This document shows positions 1 through 7,599 of a stretch of 38,275 bases of DNA, one piece after another. Origin of the DNA: Gemmatimonadota bacterium (GTDB lineage Bacteria; JAAXHH01). The stretch is taken from assembly GCA_026702745.1 (NCBI GenBank), contig JAPPBT010000048.1, positions 1 through 38,275 of the forward strand, read 5' to 3'. The notes beneath the pieces are model-generated. The model worked only from the letters and a program-made list of their open reading frames with translations. It was not told the origin of the DNA and did not search any database. Numbering within the stretch: position 1 is the first letter of the stretch; each line of letters opens with the position of its first letter. The position numbers and the translations under genes were made by a program.

Positions 1-1414
1 CCAGCGACAGGCCGGTGTGGATGAACGACTGGTCGCCGCAGAACACGACCACGGGATGGTCGGGCCGCGCTAGGCCGGCCCCGACGACGCCGGGCGGGCC
101 GAAGCCCATCTGGCCGAATTGCTGGTTGTTGGTCGAAAAATACGGATGTTTCAGCGTGTAGAAGGCCGGCAGGTAATTCATCACGAAGCCGGTGTCGCAG
201 ACGATGGACGTTTGCGGGTCGAACGCGTTGATCGCGTCGGAGGCATCCTTGACGAGCCGGGCATAGTGCAGCGGCGCGCGGTCGGAGGTGACGGCCGGCT
301 CGATCTCCGCGAGCCAATCGCGGCGCCAGCCGGCGATCCGGTCGAGCCAGGCCTGCCGGTCCGGCGCCTCCAGGCCTTGCGCCTTCCATCGCCCGGTCAG
401 CGCTTCGAGGCCGAGACGGGCGTCCGACACGATACCGACCGCGTTCGGATAGACCCGGCCGATCTCGCCGGGGTCGATATCGATATGGATCAGCTTCTGC
501 TTTCCGTCGAAGTCGAAGAAGCTCCAGCCGGCGGTGTTCAGGTCGTTGAAATGCGTGCCGACCCCGATCACGACATCGGCATGGGTCGCCGCGTTGACCG
601 CGTGGCCGGTGCCGGACCGGTTGCAGACGCCGAGGCTGAGCGGATGATCCTCCGGGATGCTGCCCTTGCCGCCGAAGGTCGTCGCGACCGGAATTTGCGC
701 CGTCTCGGCGAAAGTGCGCAGGGCGTCCCAGGCGCGCGCATTATGGACGCCGGTCGAAAGGTAGACGATCGGCCGTTCCGCCTGCGCGATCAGATCGACC
801 GCCCGGGCGACCGCCTGCGGATCGGGCCCCGGCGCCGCCATTTCGATCCATGCACGCGGCTCGGCCGGCAACTCGATGTCGATTTCCGTGTTCTGGACAT
901 CGAGCGGCAGATAGACGACCACCGGGCCGGGCCGCCCGGTGATGGCGGTCTTGTACGCCCGCATGACGCTCGACAGCGCGGTATCCGGCCGGATCGTCAT
1001 GACCGCATGTTTGGCGATATTCTTGAATATCTGGATGAATTCGTCCTCGCCGTTGCGGTAGACCTCCTGTATCCCGCCGCGCCCGAACCACTTGGTCGCC
1101 CCGCCGGCCATCAGGCACAGCATCGGCGTCGAATCGAAAAACGCCTCGGCGATCGCCGGAATGGTGTTGAAATTGCCCGGCCCGACCGTCGTGCAGGTCA
1201 CGGGGATCGGCAGCGTGCGCCGCATCCGCCAGTCGGTATCGGCCATATGCACGGCGTGAACCTCGTGGCGCGTGCGGATGCCCCTGATTTCGGCATCGTA
1301 TTCCAGCGCGTCGAGCAGCCCCCAGTTGGCGTGCCCGTTATAGAAGTAGTAGCGCTCGGTCCCGACCGACTTCAGGAAGCGGGCAATGGCCTGCGCGGCC
1401 GTCATCTTCGCCAT
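1..1414 (-). CDS. Thiamine diphosphate-dependent enzyme (acetolactate synthase/benzoylformate decarboxylase superfamily), C-terminus cut by window edge
   Basis: The minus-strand frame runs from an ATG at 1414 off the left edge, giving about 471 residues. It starts MAKMTAAQAIARFLKSVG and keeps the superfamily order. The N-terminal pyrimidine-binding domain has the cofactor-activating glutamate at about residue 51 (TRHEVHAVHMAD). A central domain follows (GPVVVYLPLDVQ, then the IHIDIDPGEIGRVYP stretch). The C-terminal domain reaches GDQSF, at the place of the usual GDGSF start of the diphosphate/Mg motif, and is then truncated. Substrate cannot be told: the family includes acetolactate synthases and several 2-oxo acid decarboxylases. 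An AAAGGA ribosome site sits just before the ATG. It lies 14 nt downstream of the cupin gene and is probably co-transcribed with it. Family certain, specificity unknown. Confidence 0.9.
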   Translation of the reverse strand, partial: MAKMTAAQAIARFLKSVGTERYYFYNGHANWGLLDALEYDAEIRGIRTRHEVHAVHMADTDWRMRRTLPIPVTCTTVGPGNFNTIPAIAEAFFDSTPMLCLMAGGATKWFGRGGIQEVYRNGEDEFIQIFKNIAKHAVMTIRPDTALSSVMRAYKTAITGRPGPVVVYLPLDVQNTEIDIELPAEPRAWIEMAAPGPDPQAVARAVDLIAQAERPIVYLSTGVHNARAWDALRTFAETAQIPVATTFGGKGSIPEDHPLSLGVCNRSGTGHAVNAATHADVVIGVGTHFNDLNTAGWSFFDFDGKQKLIHIDIDPGEIGRVYPNAVGIVSDARLGLEALTGRWKAQGLEAPDRQAWLDRIAGWRRDWLAEIEPAVTSDRAPLHYARLVKDASDAINAFDPQTSIVCDTGFVMNYLPAFYTLKHPYFSTNNQQFGQMGFGPPGVVGAGLARPDHPVVVFCGDQSFIHTGLSL

Positions 1415-1428
1415 TGTCGGTTCCTTTC

Positions 1429-1860
1429 TCAGGCGTCGTCGGCAAGCCGGCGGATCGCGGCCGGGGGCGTGCCGCCGTACAGCACCTTGAGCGTGCCGGT
1501 GCCGTTGTTGAATATCCGGTGTTCGGCGGCACCGACCGGCATGTAGATCGCGTCCCCGGCCGAGACCGGGACTTCGTGCCCGGCGCCGTCGGCCTCCCGC
1601 CACTGCATCAGCGCATTCCCCTCGACGACGAAATAGAATTCCTCGAAATCTTCGGCGTAGGTCAGCTCAAGGTTCCCGATCCGCTCGACGCCGTGCCGGT
1701 GGAACACATGCGGCGCCTCGCCGGGCCCGACCTCGGCGATACCGACGAACAGTTTCTGCGATCCGACGGTCTGCGGATAGATCAACCGCTTGATACTGCC
1801 TTCGCCGTGGAGGGGATGGACCTCCGCCTCCCGGCCCCGAACGATTCTCGGCTCTTCCAT
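1429..1860 (-). CDS. Cupin-domain protein
   Basis: A 143-residue single-domain cupin. The conserved barrel shows a metal-site-like HVFHRHGVE stretch (about residues 50-58), E-E-F-Y-F-V-V-E-G-N-A in the first cupin motif, and the second motif GDAIYMPVGAAEHRIFNNG with its histidine. The ATG at 1860 (MEEPRIV) is chosen because GGAGG lies 5 nt upstream; the longer open frame would need a TTG at 1899. Small cupins like this act as sugar or organic-acid isomerases, dioxygenases or ligand-binding proteins, and the exact reaction is not visible. It is the first gene of the two-gene minus-strand operon with the thiamine-diphosphate enzyme, which suggests work on the same small molecule. Confidence 0.85.
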   Translation of the reverse strand: MEEPRIVRGREAEVHPLHGEGSIKRLIYPQTVGSQKLFVGIAEVGPGEAPHVFHRHGVERIGNLELTYAEDFEEFYFVVEGNALMQWREADGAGHEVPVSAGDAIYMPVGAAEHRIFNNGTGTLKVLYGGTPPAAIRRLADDA

Positions 1861-1899
1861 CGTCGCCTCCAGCCTATGCCCGCGACGAGGTCCGGGCAA

Positions 1900-1929
1900 T
1901 TGACCAATATGTTATCATTACTTTAACAT
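1900..1929. promoter_or_regulatory. Divergent promoter with candidate operator palindrome
   Basis: The AT-rich gap between the cupin (-) and the aldehyde dehydrogenase (+) contains TTGACC, 17 nt, then TTAACA on the plus strand. An inverted repeat ATGTTA-N9-TAACAT at 1909-1929 overlaps it. The position, between two divergent transcription units, is what an autoregulated catabolic operator would occupy. No regulator gene is present in the window next to it. Confidence 0.35.
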
Positions 1930-2003
1930 TAAGACCGGCGGACGTAACAAGCGTGTTTCTCGACTTCGCCTCGGCATCGGCCCGTAACCGGAGAACACGG
2001 TCC

Positions 2004-3449
2004 ATGACCCCGACATGGCCCGACAGGCTGTTCATCGACAACGAATGGTGTGTGCCGGCATCCGGCAAATGGATGCCTGTCGTCGATCCGGCCAGCGAGG
2101 AAGAGATCGGCAGGGTCCCGCGCGCGGACGCCGACGATGTCGACCGGGCCGCGCGGTCGGCCGCGCGGGCCTTCGAAGACGGCTGGGGCCGGACGGCGCC
2201 GGAGGAACGCGGCGCGCTGCTCAACCGGATCGCCGATCTGATCGACGCCCGGAAGGATGAGATCGCCCTTGCCGAGACCCGCGACATGGGCAAGCCGCTG
2301 CGCGAATCCTACGGCAACGTCGCGCGCTCGTCGCGCACCTTCCGCTTCTACGCCGGCGCGGTCGACAAGCTGGCGGGCGAAGCGCCGCCGGTCGGCCCCG
2401 ACGGCTTCAACTTCACCCTGCACGAACCGCTCGGCGTCACCGCGCACATCACGCCCTGGAACTATCCCTTCGCCAACGCCTGCCGCTCGGTGCCGCCCGC
2501 GCTCGCCGCCGGCTGTACCGCCGTGGTGAAGCCGGCCTCGCAGACCAGCGTAACGACGCTGATGCTCGGCGAGATCTGCCGCGAGGCGGGCCTGCCGGCG
2601 GGCGTCGTGAACGTCGTGACCGGCAGCGGCGGCGAAGCCGGCGCGGCGCTGGCGCGGCATCCGCTCGTCCGAGGCATCGCCTTTACCGGCTCGATCGACA
2701 CCGGACGCCGGATCATGGGCTACGCGGCCGAGGGCATCAGGCCGGTCGTGCTCGAACTGGGCGGCAAGAACCCCCAGATCGTGTTCGCCGACTGCGATAC
2801 GGAGAAGGCCATCGCCCAGACGATGCGCGGCGCGTTCACCAATGCCGGCCAGGTCTGCACGTCCGTGTCCCGCGTCCTGGTCGAGCGGTCCCTGCACGAT
2901 GCCTATGTCGAGGCGCTGGCCGAGAAGACCGCGGCACTCACGGTCGCGCCCGGTCTGGACAATCCCGATCTCGGACCGCTGGTCAGCGCCGGCCATCTGG
3001 AACAGACCGCCGGCTTCGTCGGCGCCGGAGAGCGGGAGGGCGCGCGGCTGCTGACCGGCGGCCGGCGGCCCGAGGGGCTGGACCGCGGCTATTTCATCCG
3101 GCCCGCCCTGTTCGACCGGGTCGACCCGGCGTCCACGCTGGCGCGCGAGGAGATATTCGGCCCGGTGCTCGCCGTCATTCCGTTCGACACGGAGGCCGAG
3201 GCCGTGGCCATCGCCAACGGCCTCGAATTCGGGCTGACGTCCGGCGTGTTCACCCGCGACATCGACCGGGCGATGCGCGTGGCGCGCGACCTGAAGGCCG
3301 GCATGGTCTGGGTCAACGAATGGTTCCAGAGCCCGGTCCAGGTGCCCCATGGCGGCGTCAAGATGAGCGGCATCGGCCGGGAGCAGGGCATGGTCGCCCT
3401 GGCCAACTACACCCAGGTCAAGGACATCGCCATCCGGATCGGCGCCTGA
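2004..3449 (+). CDS. NAD(P)+-dependent aldehyde dehydrogenase (betaine-aldehyde/2-aminomuconate-semialdehyde dehydrogenase-like)
   Basis: A 481-residue classical ALDH that oxidises an aldehyde to its acid with NAD(P)+. Visible landmarks are the cofactor-domain PWNYPF motif, the VVKPAS segment, the glycine-rich FTGSIDTG turn, the general-base glutamate in LELGGKNPQ (about residue 251), and the catalytic cysteine in NAGQVCTS (about 285). EEIFGPV and the C-terminal VNEWFQSPVQVPHGGVKMSGIG region follow. The ATG at 2004 has GGAG 10 nt upstream; the open frame extends further upstream but without family similarity. It is divergent from the cupin/thiamine-enzyme pair. A thiamine-diphosphate decarboxylase making an aldehyde next to an aldehyde dehydrogenase is a sensible pathway pairing, but that is inference. 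Confidence 0.95.
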   Translation: MTPTWPDRLFIDNEWCVPASGKWMPVVDPASEEEIGRVPRADADDVDRAARSAARAFEDGWGRTAPEERGALLNRIADLIDARKDEIALAETRDMGKPLRESYGNVARSSRTFRFYAGAVDKLAGEAPPVGPDGFNFTLHEPLGVTAHITPWNYPFANACRSVPPALAAGCTAVVKPASQTSVTTLMLGEICREAGLPAGVVNVVTGSGGEAGAALARHPLVRGIAFTGSIDTGRRIMGYAAEGIRPVVLELGGKNPQIVFADCDTEKAIAQTMRGAFTNAGQVCTSVSRVLVERSLHDAYVEALAEKTAALTVAPGLDNPDLGPLVSAGHLEQTAGFVGAGEREGARLLTGGRRPEGLDRGYFIRPALFDRVDPASTLAREEIFGPVLAVIPFDTEAEAVAIANGLEFGLTSGVFTRDIDRAMRVARDLKAGMVWVNEWFQSPVQVPHGGVKMSGIGREQGMVALANYTQVKDIAIRIGA

Positions 3450-3565
3450 GTGAAGGCCGGCGTCAGTAGCCGCAGGAATCGCTCAAGCGGCGCCATTCAA
3501 CAGACGGGGCCAAATTGCCCCTTATCCGCAACCCGGCTCCTGCTCTATCACCGGCGTATGAACGG

Positions 3566-4030
3566 ATGCGGGAGACGCCGGTGACGGTTGCAGCGGAAGA
3601 GGGCTGGTACGAGACCGGCCGCGGGGTGGTGGTGCCCTGGAAGTGCGATCATTTCGGCCACATGAACGTGCGCTTCTACGCCGAGGCATTCGACGATGCG
3701 AGTTTCCACATATGGTCGGCGATCGGCGTCCCGATCCTCGAGATGGAGGAGAAGCTGGGCCTGATCGGCGTCGTGGCGTCGCTCAAGATCGATTTCCTGC
3801 AGGAGATGCGGGTCGGCCAGCTCTGGGTCGTCGAAAGCGCCATCGTCCGCGTCGGCACGAAAAGCTTTACCTACCGCGAGCGGATGCGCGACACCCACAG
3901 CGGCGTCGTCCATGCCACCGCCGACCTGGTCGAGGTGCTCTTCGACAAGGTCGAGCGCAAGGCCGCGCCGATCCCCGGTTACGTCCGCGACCTGCTGGAG
4001 GCGAAGCTGATCGCGGGCGACCCCCGATGA
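3566..4030 (+). CDS. Acyl-CoA thioesterase, hotdog fold (4-hydroxybenzoyl-CoA thioesterase-like)
   Basis: A 154-residue single hotdog domain. The signature VPWKCDHFGHMNVRFYAEAFDDASF (given here in parts: CDHFGHMN with the catalytic-type Asp, then the helix FYAEAFDDASF) sits at about residues 25-48. It is followed by the strands SLKIDFLQEM and SFTYRERM typical of the family. It should hydrolyse an acyl-CoA thioester. The ATG at 3566 is preferred to an upstream TTG at 3515, but its ribosome site is weak. The stop TGA overlaps the ATG of the next reading frame (ATGA at 4027-4030), so it was translationally coupled to an enoyl-CoA hydratase that is now only a stub. Confidence 0.85.
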   Translation: MRETPVTVAAEEGWYETGRGVVVPWKCDHFGHMNVRFYAEAFDDASFHIWSAIGVPILEMEEKLGLIGVVASLKIDFLQEMRVGQLWVVESAIVRVGTKSFTYRERMRDTHSGVVHATADLVEVLFDKVERKAAPIPGYVRDLLEAKLIAGDPR

Positions 4031-4086
4031 CTCCTGTCTGGATCGAGCGGATTGGACGGATCGCGACCGTCACCCTGGACCGCGGC
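4027..4086 (+). pseudogene. N-terminal remnant of an enoyl-CoA hydratase/isomerase gene
   Basis: The frame starting at the overlapping ATG (4027) reads MTPVWIERIGRIATVTLDRG, the usual first strand of crotonase-family proteins (V-x-x-I/V-T-L-D-R). After that the expected N-A-L segment is missing, and the frame becomes arginine/glycine-rich noise with no crotonase motif. About 60 nt are recognisable. The break lies directly upstream of the CinA-like start, so a deletion has probably joined the two. The evidence is a short match only, so this call is moderate. Confidence 0.45.
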
Positions 4087-4162
4087 CGGCAGGGCCGTCT
4101 TGCGGCCCCGGGGACGGTCCGCTACAGCAGTCCGGTTTGCGGACCGGACGGGGGACGAAGCC

Positions 4163-4510
4163 ATGGAATCGCTGCTGGCGTCGGCGCGGGACTGCGCCGC
4201 CATCCTGAAGGACAACGGCTGGACGGTCGCGGTTTCGGAATCGTCGTCGGGCGGGCTGGTGTCGGCAGCCCTGCTCGCGGTGCCGGGCGCTTCGGCGTAT
4301 TTCCGGGGCGGCGGCGTCATCTATACCCGCGACGCGCGGCGCGAACTGCTGCAACTGGCCGATGCGGAGGTCCGGGTGCGCGGCGCGACCGAAGCCTACG
4401 CCCTGATCGCGGCGGCGCAGATCCGCAGGCAGCTCGGCGCAACCTTCGGTCTCGCCGAATCCGGTGCGGCCGGGCCGGCGGACAGCCCCTACGGCCCGGC
4501 GGCGGTGATC
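4163..4510 (+). pseudogene. CinA C-terminal-like domain (nicotinamide-nucleotide amidase family), 3' end lost
   Basis: From the ATG at 4163 (GGGGGAC 7 nt upstream) the frame reads ESLLASARDCAAILKDNGW and then the family's VAVSESSSGGLVSAALLAVPGASAYFRGG region (SESSSGG is the catalytic-serine/Mg loop). It continues to VRGATEAYALIAAAQIRRQLG and GLAESGAAGPADSPYGPAA. The full domain is about 160 residues and should continue with a final strand/helix. Here similarity stops at about codon 115, and the frame runs on without sense into sequence antisense to a sigma-factor gene. The stand-alone CinA domain normally deamidates nicotinamide mononucleotide; this copy is unlikely to fold. Confidence 0.7.
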
Positions 4511-4595
4511 CATTCGTTTTTTGTGCGCCTCGATGCCCCAGGACCGAGGCGAGCAATTTTGCGGCTGCGTGGGCGCGAACGCATCAACGAATCAC
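4500..4595. other. Junction between two gene contexts
   Basis: Left of this interval the CinA-like frame loses similarity in mid-domain. Right of it the stop codon of an ECF sigma gene (4592-4594, minus strand) is reached, with no anti-sigma gene following. The roughly 80 nt between contain a 7-bp hairpin (4526-4532 with 4545-4551) but no target-site duplication, insertion sequence or tRNA that I can see. Gene families on the two sides come from different kinds of bacteria. It may be a recombination scar or an assembly join. Confidence 0.5.
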
Positions 4596-5182
4596 AAATC
4601 CCCCAGGTGCGGCCGCAGACGCCTGGCGAGATTGGTCTTGGCCCGGTGCAGCAGGGACTCCACCGCGGAGGGCGTGCAGTCCATGGTTTCGGCGATGGCC
4701 TTGTAGGACATGCGCTCGAAATGGGAGAGGATCAGGGCCGTTCGCTGCCGTTCGGGTAGCGCGTCGATGGCTTTCCCGACGATGCGCTCCCGGTCCGTCT
4801 GCTGAAGTACGTCCTCGACACCGCCGCTCCGGTTCACGGTCGATGTCGTCTCGTCGACGCCCTCGTTCCAGAAGTCCAGGGCCAGCCACTGCAGCCGGCG
4901 TTTTCGGCGCCGGACGTTGAGGCACTGGTTCACCGCGATACGGTAAAGCCACGTGCCCGGGTCGGCGTCGCCCCGGAACCGGTCGTAAGCCTGCATGGCC
5001 CGTACGAAGACGTCCTGGGTGATGTCCTCCGCCTCCTGCGGGTGTCCCATGAGCCGGAAGCAGGTCTGGTAGATGCGTCCGTGCCACGCGTCGAAAAGCC
5101 TGCGAAAGACCTCCTGACGGTCATCCGGCGCATCATCCCGTCCCGGTCCGGATCGATGGTTTTCGGCCACGGTCAACGGCAC
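4592..5182 (-). CDS. ECF-family RNA polymerase sigma factor (sigma-70 regions 2 and 4)
   Basis: A 196-residue group IV sigma factor. Region 2 covers about residues 27-97 (LFDAWHGRIYQTCFRLMG, then DITQDVFVRAMQAY and WLYRIAVNQCLNVRRRKRR, the -10 recognition/melting part). Region 4 covers about 138-192 (LPERQRTALILSHFERMSYKAIAETMDCTPSAVESLLHRAK in order, a helix-turn-helix for the -35 box). The start is a GTG at 5182 preceded by AAAGG. Such factors usually have an anti-sigma gene immediately downstream, often overlapping. None is seen here because the downstream side is the junction at about 4.5 kb. The signal and regulon are unknown. Confidence 0.92.
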   Translation of the reverse strand: MPLTVAENHRSGPGRDDAPDDRQEVFRRLFDAWHGRIYQTCFRLMGHPQEAEDITQDVFVRAMQAYDRFRGDADPGTWLYRIAVNQCLNVRRRKRRLQWLALDFWNEGVDETTSTVNRSGGVEDVLQQTDRERIVGKAIDALPERQRTALILSHFERMSYKAIAETMDCTPSAVESLLHRAKTNLARRLRPHLGDL

Positions 5183-5285
5183 CTTTCAGTCAATGCGGCG
5201 GATCGGGCATGACGCGGGCGCCGCCAACGAAAACACCGGTTGCGTTTTTATGGAACGGCTATAGGGAACCGCGAGCCATCTTCCC

Positions 5286-5314
5286 TTGCGCACGGTCCAA
5301 ACGACCGCTATAAT
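5286..5314 (+). promoter_or_regulatory. Candidate sigma-70 promoter for the PhyH gene
   Basis: TTGCGC (5286-5291), 17 nt, TATAAT (5309-5314). It lies in the 296-nt divergent gap between the sigma-factor gene (-) and the dioxygenase gene (+), leaving a leader of about 155 nt. Nothing else recognisable is in this gap. Confidence 0.45.
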
Positions 5315-5478
5315 AAGACCGGCCGACTTCACTGGCCGACATACAATATGAATAGTACAACGTCGAACCCGGTTCCACCCAGAATATACCGCTGACGCGC
5401 CGAATTCTTGTCTATATGTTGACGCGTCCTGACGCGGACGACCCGCCAGACCCTGCAAAAAGCGATAGGGAGGTTGTA

Positions 5479-6450
5479 ATGTCACCCATTTCCGACGAAC
5501 AGATGGCCTTCTTCGAAGACCAGGGTTACTTGATGGTGCGGGGCCTGCTGGACCAGGAAGAAGTGCTCGATCCCGTGATCGAGGAATACGGGACCGTGCT
5601 CGATCGGCTCGCAGACGAACTGTACCTGTCAGGAAAAATCGAATCCAGGTACGAAGACCTGCCTTTCGGCGAACGCATCACGAAAGTCTGGGGGGAAAGC
5701 GGCTCAGTCCACGCGCAGTATTTTGATTTTACCCTGCCCCAGGGCAATATCAAGGAAGATACACCCTTTTGGTGCGGTCCGGCGGTGTTCGACGTCCTGA
5801 CCAACCCGGGGCTGCTCGATGCCGTGGAGTGCTTCATTGGTCCGGAGATCTACTCCAACCCGGTCCAGCACGTGCGCATCAAGCTTCCCGAGCACCTGAC
5901 GCCGATCAACCCCAACACGGGGCGCATTCAACTCGGCATCTCGCCGTGGCACCAGGACAACGGCGTCGTCACGAAAGAGGCCGACGACACCGACATGCTG
6001 ACGGTATGGTTCTCGTTGAAAGAGGCGACCGTCGACCAGGGATGCCTGGCCGTCATCCCCGAAAGCCACCGCGACGGGCTGCTTCACCACTGCCCCGATA
6101 TCTGGGGCCTCGAAATCCCTGAGAAGGTGAAGGACCGGTCCACCGCCGTTCCCCAGCCGACAAAGCCCGGCGACGTCCTGTTCCTGCACAAGCATACCTG
6201 CCACTCGTCGCTGCCCAACAAGAGCAACGAGATCCGGTGGAGCTACGACCTGCGCTACAACCCCATCGGCCAGGCATCGGGACGGGGCGCCTTTCCCGGA
6301 TTCGTGGCCCGCAGCAAGGCCAACCCGGAGCGAATCCTGACTGATCCCGTGGCGTGGGACCAGATGTGGGTGGATGCCAGGGACGCCCTCGCCGGCCTGC
6401 CCAACCCGTCCTTCAACCGGTGGAGCAAGGACCACGAGCTCTGCGCGTAG
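5479..6450 (+). CDS. Phytanoyl-CoA dioxygenase (PhyH) family Fe(II)/2-oxoglutarate oxygenase
   Basis: A 323-residue cytosolic double-stranded beta-helix oxygenase. The iron facial triad is visible: H158-x-D160 in PWHQDN, and a distal histidine in the LHKHTCHSS segment (237-242). Arg253 in NEIRWSYDLRY is well placed to bind 2-oxoglutarate. The N-terminus EQMAFFEDQGYLMVRGLLD is the standard PhyH opening, and VWFSLKEATVDQGCLAVIPESHRDG is the family core. The ATG at 5479 follows GGGAGG by about 5 nt, so the longer frame from 5416 is not used. The bacterial members act on many substrates and this one cannot be assigned. It is convergent with the TIM-barrel gene, with 15 nt between them. Confidence 0.92.
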   Translation: MSPISDEQMAFFEDQGYLMVRGLLDQEEVLDPVIEEYGTVLDRLADELYLSGKIESRYEDLPFGERITKVWGESGSVHAQYFDFTLPQGNIKEDTPFWCGPAVFDVLTNPGLLDAVECFIGPEIYSNPVQHVRIKLPEHLTPINPNTGRIQLGISPWHQDNGVVTKEADDTDMLTVWFSLKEATVDQGCLAVIPESHRDGLLHHCPDIWGLEIPEKVKDRSTAVPQPTKPGDVLFLHKHTCHSSLPNKSNEIRWSYDLRYNPIGQASGRGAFPGFVARSKANPERILTDPVAWDQMWVDARDALAGLPNPSFNRWSKDHELCA

Positions 6451-6465
6451 GAGCAGCGCGGCCGG

Positions 6466-7320
6466 TTACTCGAACCGCGCGCCCGCCTTCTCGGCCGTTT
6501 CCACCAGGAACCGCCTCACCTCATCCACCTGCCCGTAGTCGGTAAGGTGCTCCACGACGATGCACGTCCACTCCGGCAGAGATGCCGCGCGGCGCAACAG
6601 GCGCTCGTAGTCCAGCACGCCCTGGCCGGCGGACCGTTCCTCGAGGTGTACGATGAGGGGCACGTCCCGGGCCGCCGTGTCCTTGGCATGGACGTTCACG
6701 ATGCGGCTTCCCAGGCGGTCGAAGGCGTCGTCCACGAACGCGCCGGAATCGTACATGTTGAGTGGATCGAGGATGTTTGCGGGATCGAAGTTGACCCCGA
6801 TGCCGGTGTGGCCGACTTCCGTGACGAGTGCTTCCGCGCGGGCCACAGTCGACAGGATCGTCATCAGCGACATCTCCGGCGCGATGGTTACGCCGTGGTC
6901 CCCGGCGAAGGGCGCGACCTCCTTCAACGCCGCTACGAGCCGCGCCAGCGCTTCTTCGCCGTGGTTCTGCGGGTGGGGATACCGGGCGTTCGCCGGGTGC
7001 ATGCCGCCGGCTTCCGTGAGGAGCACCCGGCAACCGAGGGCCGCGGCCAGGGGTACGCGGTTGCGCAGGTCCTGGAGATGAGTCGCGGATTCACCCCGGT
7101 CCGGTCGGACGAGGGGCGTCTCCACGCTCCAGACCTGGCCGATGGAGACGCCTTCCCCATCGAGAACCTCGCGGACCGCACGGCAGGTATTCACATCGAC
7201 CGGCAAGACCGGTTCCAGGTCCACGCCCACGACGGAGAAACCCAGCTCCCTGACCCAGCTTGCGGTCCCCTTCGTGATCCGGTCGAGGGGCGGGACGAAA
7301 CTATCCAGGCAAAGTCTCAT
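6466..7320 (-). CDS. Sugar phosphate isomerase/epimerase (xylose isomerase-like TIM barrel, AP endonuclease 2 family)
   Basis: A 284-residue single TIM barrel starting MRLCLDSFVPPLDR. Metal-site residues expected for the family are seen in order. They are the glutamate in IAPEMS (about 145), the aspartate in GVNFDPANIL (about 178), the histidine in IVNVHAKD (about 209) and the glutamate in CIVVEHL (about 257). The VLLTEAGG strand and the HPQNHGEEALARLVAAL helix are typical of the IolE/IolI/YcjR group. Such enzymes interconvert keto-sugars or keto-inositols. Bacteria rich in PhyH genes often carry many of them, but the substrate here is not identifiable. The ribosome site is weak. Confidence 0.88.
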   Translation of the reverse strand: MRLCLDSFVPPLDRITKGTASWVRELGFSVVGVDLEPVLPVDVNTCRAVREVLDGEGVSIGQVWSVETPLVRPDRGESATHLQDLRNRVPLAAALGCRVLLTEAGGMHPANARYPHPQNHGEEALARLVAALKEVAPFAGDHGVTIAPEMSLMTILSTVARAEALVTEVGHTGIGVNFDPANILDPLNMYDSGAFVDDAFDRLGSRIVNVHAKDTAARDVPLIVHLEERSAGQGVLDYERLLRRAASLPEWTCIVVEHLTDYGQVDEVRRFLVETAEKAGARFE

Positions 7321-7398
7321 GAAGGATGTAAAATGGTTAAATAACTCTTGTTTTTTAAGTCAGTTACGCGAACGACCGGGCACGGGTTCGCGAAGGAA

Positions 7399-7462
7399 TT
7401 GACACTTTCGCGTGTAATTTGATAATATATGTATATTGTATGCGTGCAATTATAATACACGC
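7399..7462 (+). promoter_or_regulatory. Promoter and candidate operator upstream of the methyltransferase
   Basis: TTGACA (7399-7404), 18 nt, TAATAT (7423-7428) forms a good sigma-70 promoter. About 14 nt downstream lies a 21-bp near-palindrome (7442-7462) with arms GCGTG and CACGC around an AT core. The left arm also occurs as GCGTGTAATT within the spacer. The placement just after the start of transcription suits a repressor site. The rest of the 279-nt gap (7321-7599) shows nothing recognisable. Confidence 0.5.
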
Positions 7463-7599
7463 CCTGTGCGTCTCCGGTGACCCCTGGGGTGTCCACTGAT
7501 GCCCGTGCCTGACGGAAGGACTCCAGGCGCGTTCCCCCATGCGTTCGCGAGAAGGCGCGCGCATGACACAAAGTTCGCCATGGCGCAAACAAGGAAAGT

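Noticed and set aside
119-1546. Long plus-strand open frame opposite the thiamine-diphosphate enzyme
   Set aside because: Arg/Asp/Gly-rich composition without family motifs; the minus strand gives a clear enzyme sequence over the same bases.
1929-3350. 473-codon minus-strand frame opposite the aldehyde dehydrogenase
   Set aside because: Antisense to a gene with all catalytic motifs; composition is the usual complement pattern of GC-rich coding DNA.
4526-4551. Hairpin (CGCCTCG...CGAGGCG) as terminator of the sigma-factor gene
   Set aside because: On the minus strand it is followed by A-rich, not U-rich, RNA, and it lies inside the suspected junction.
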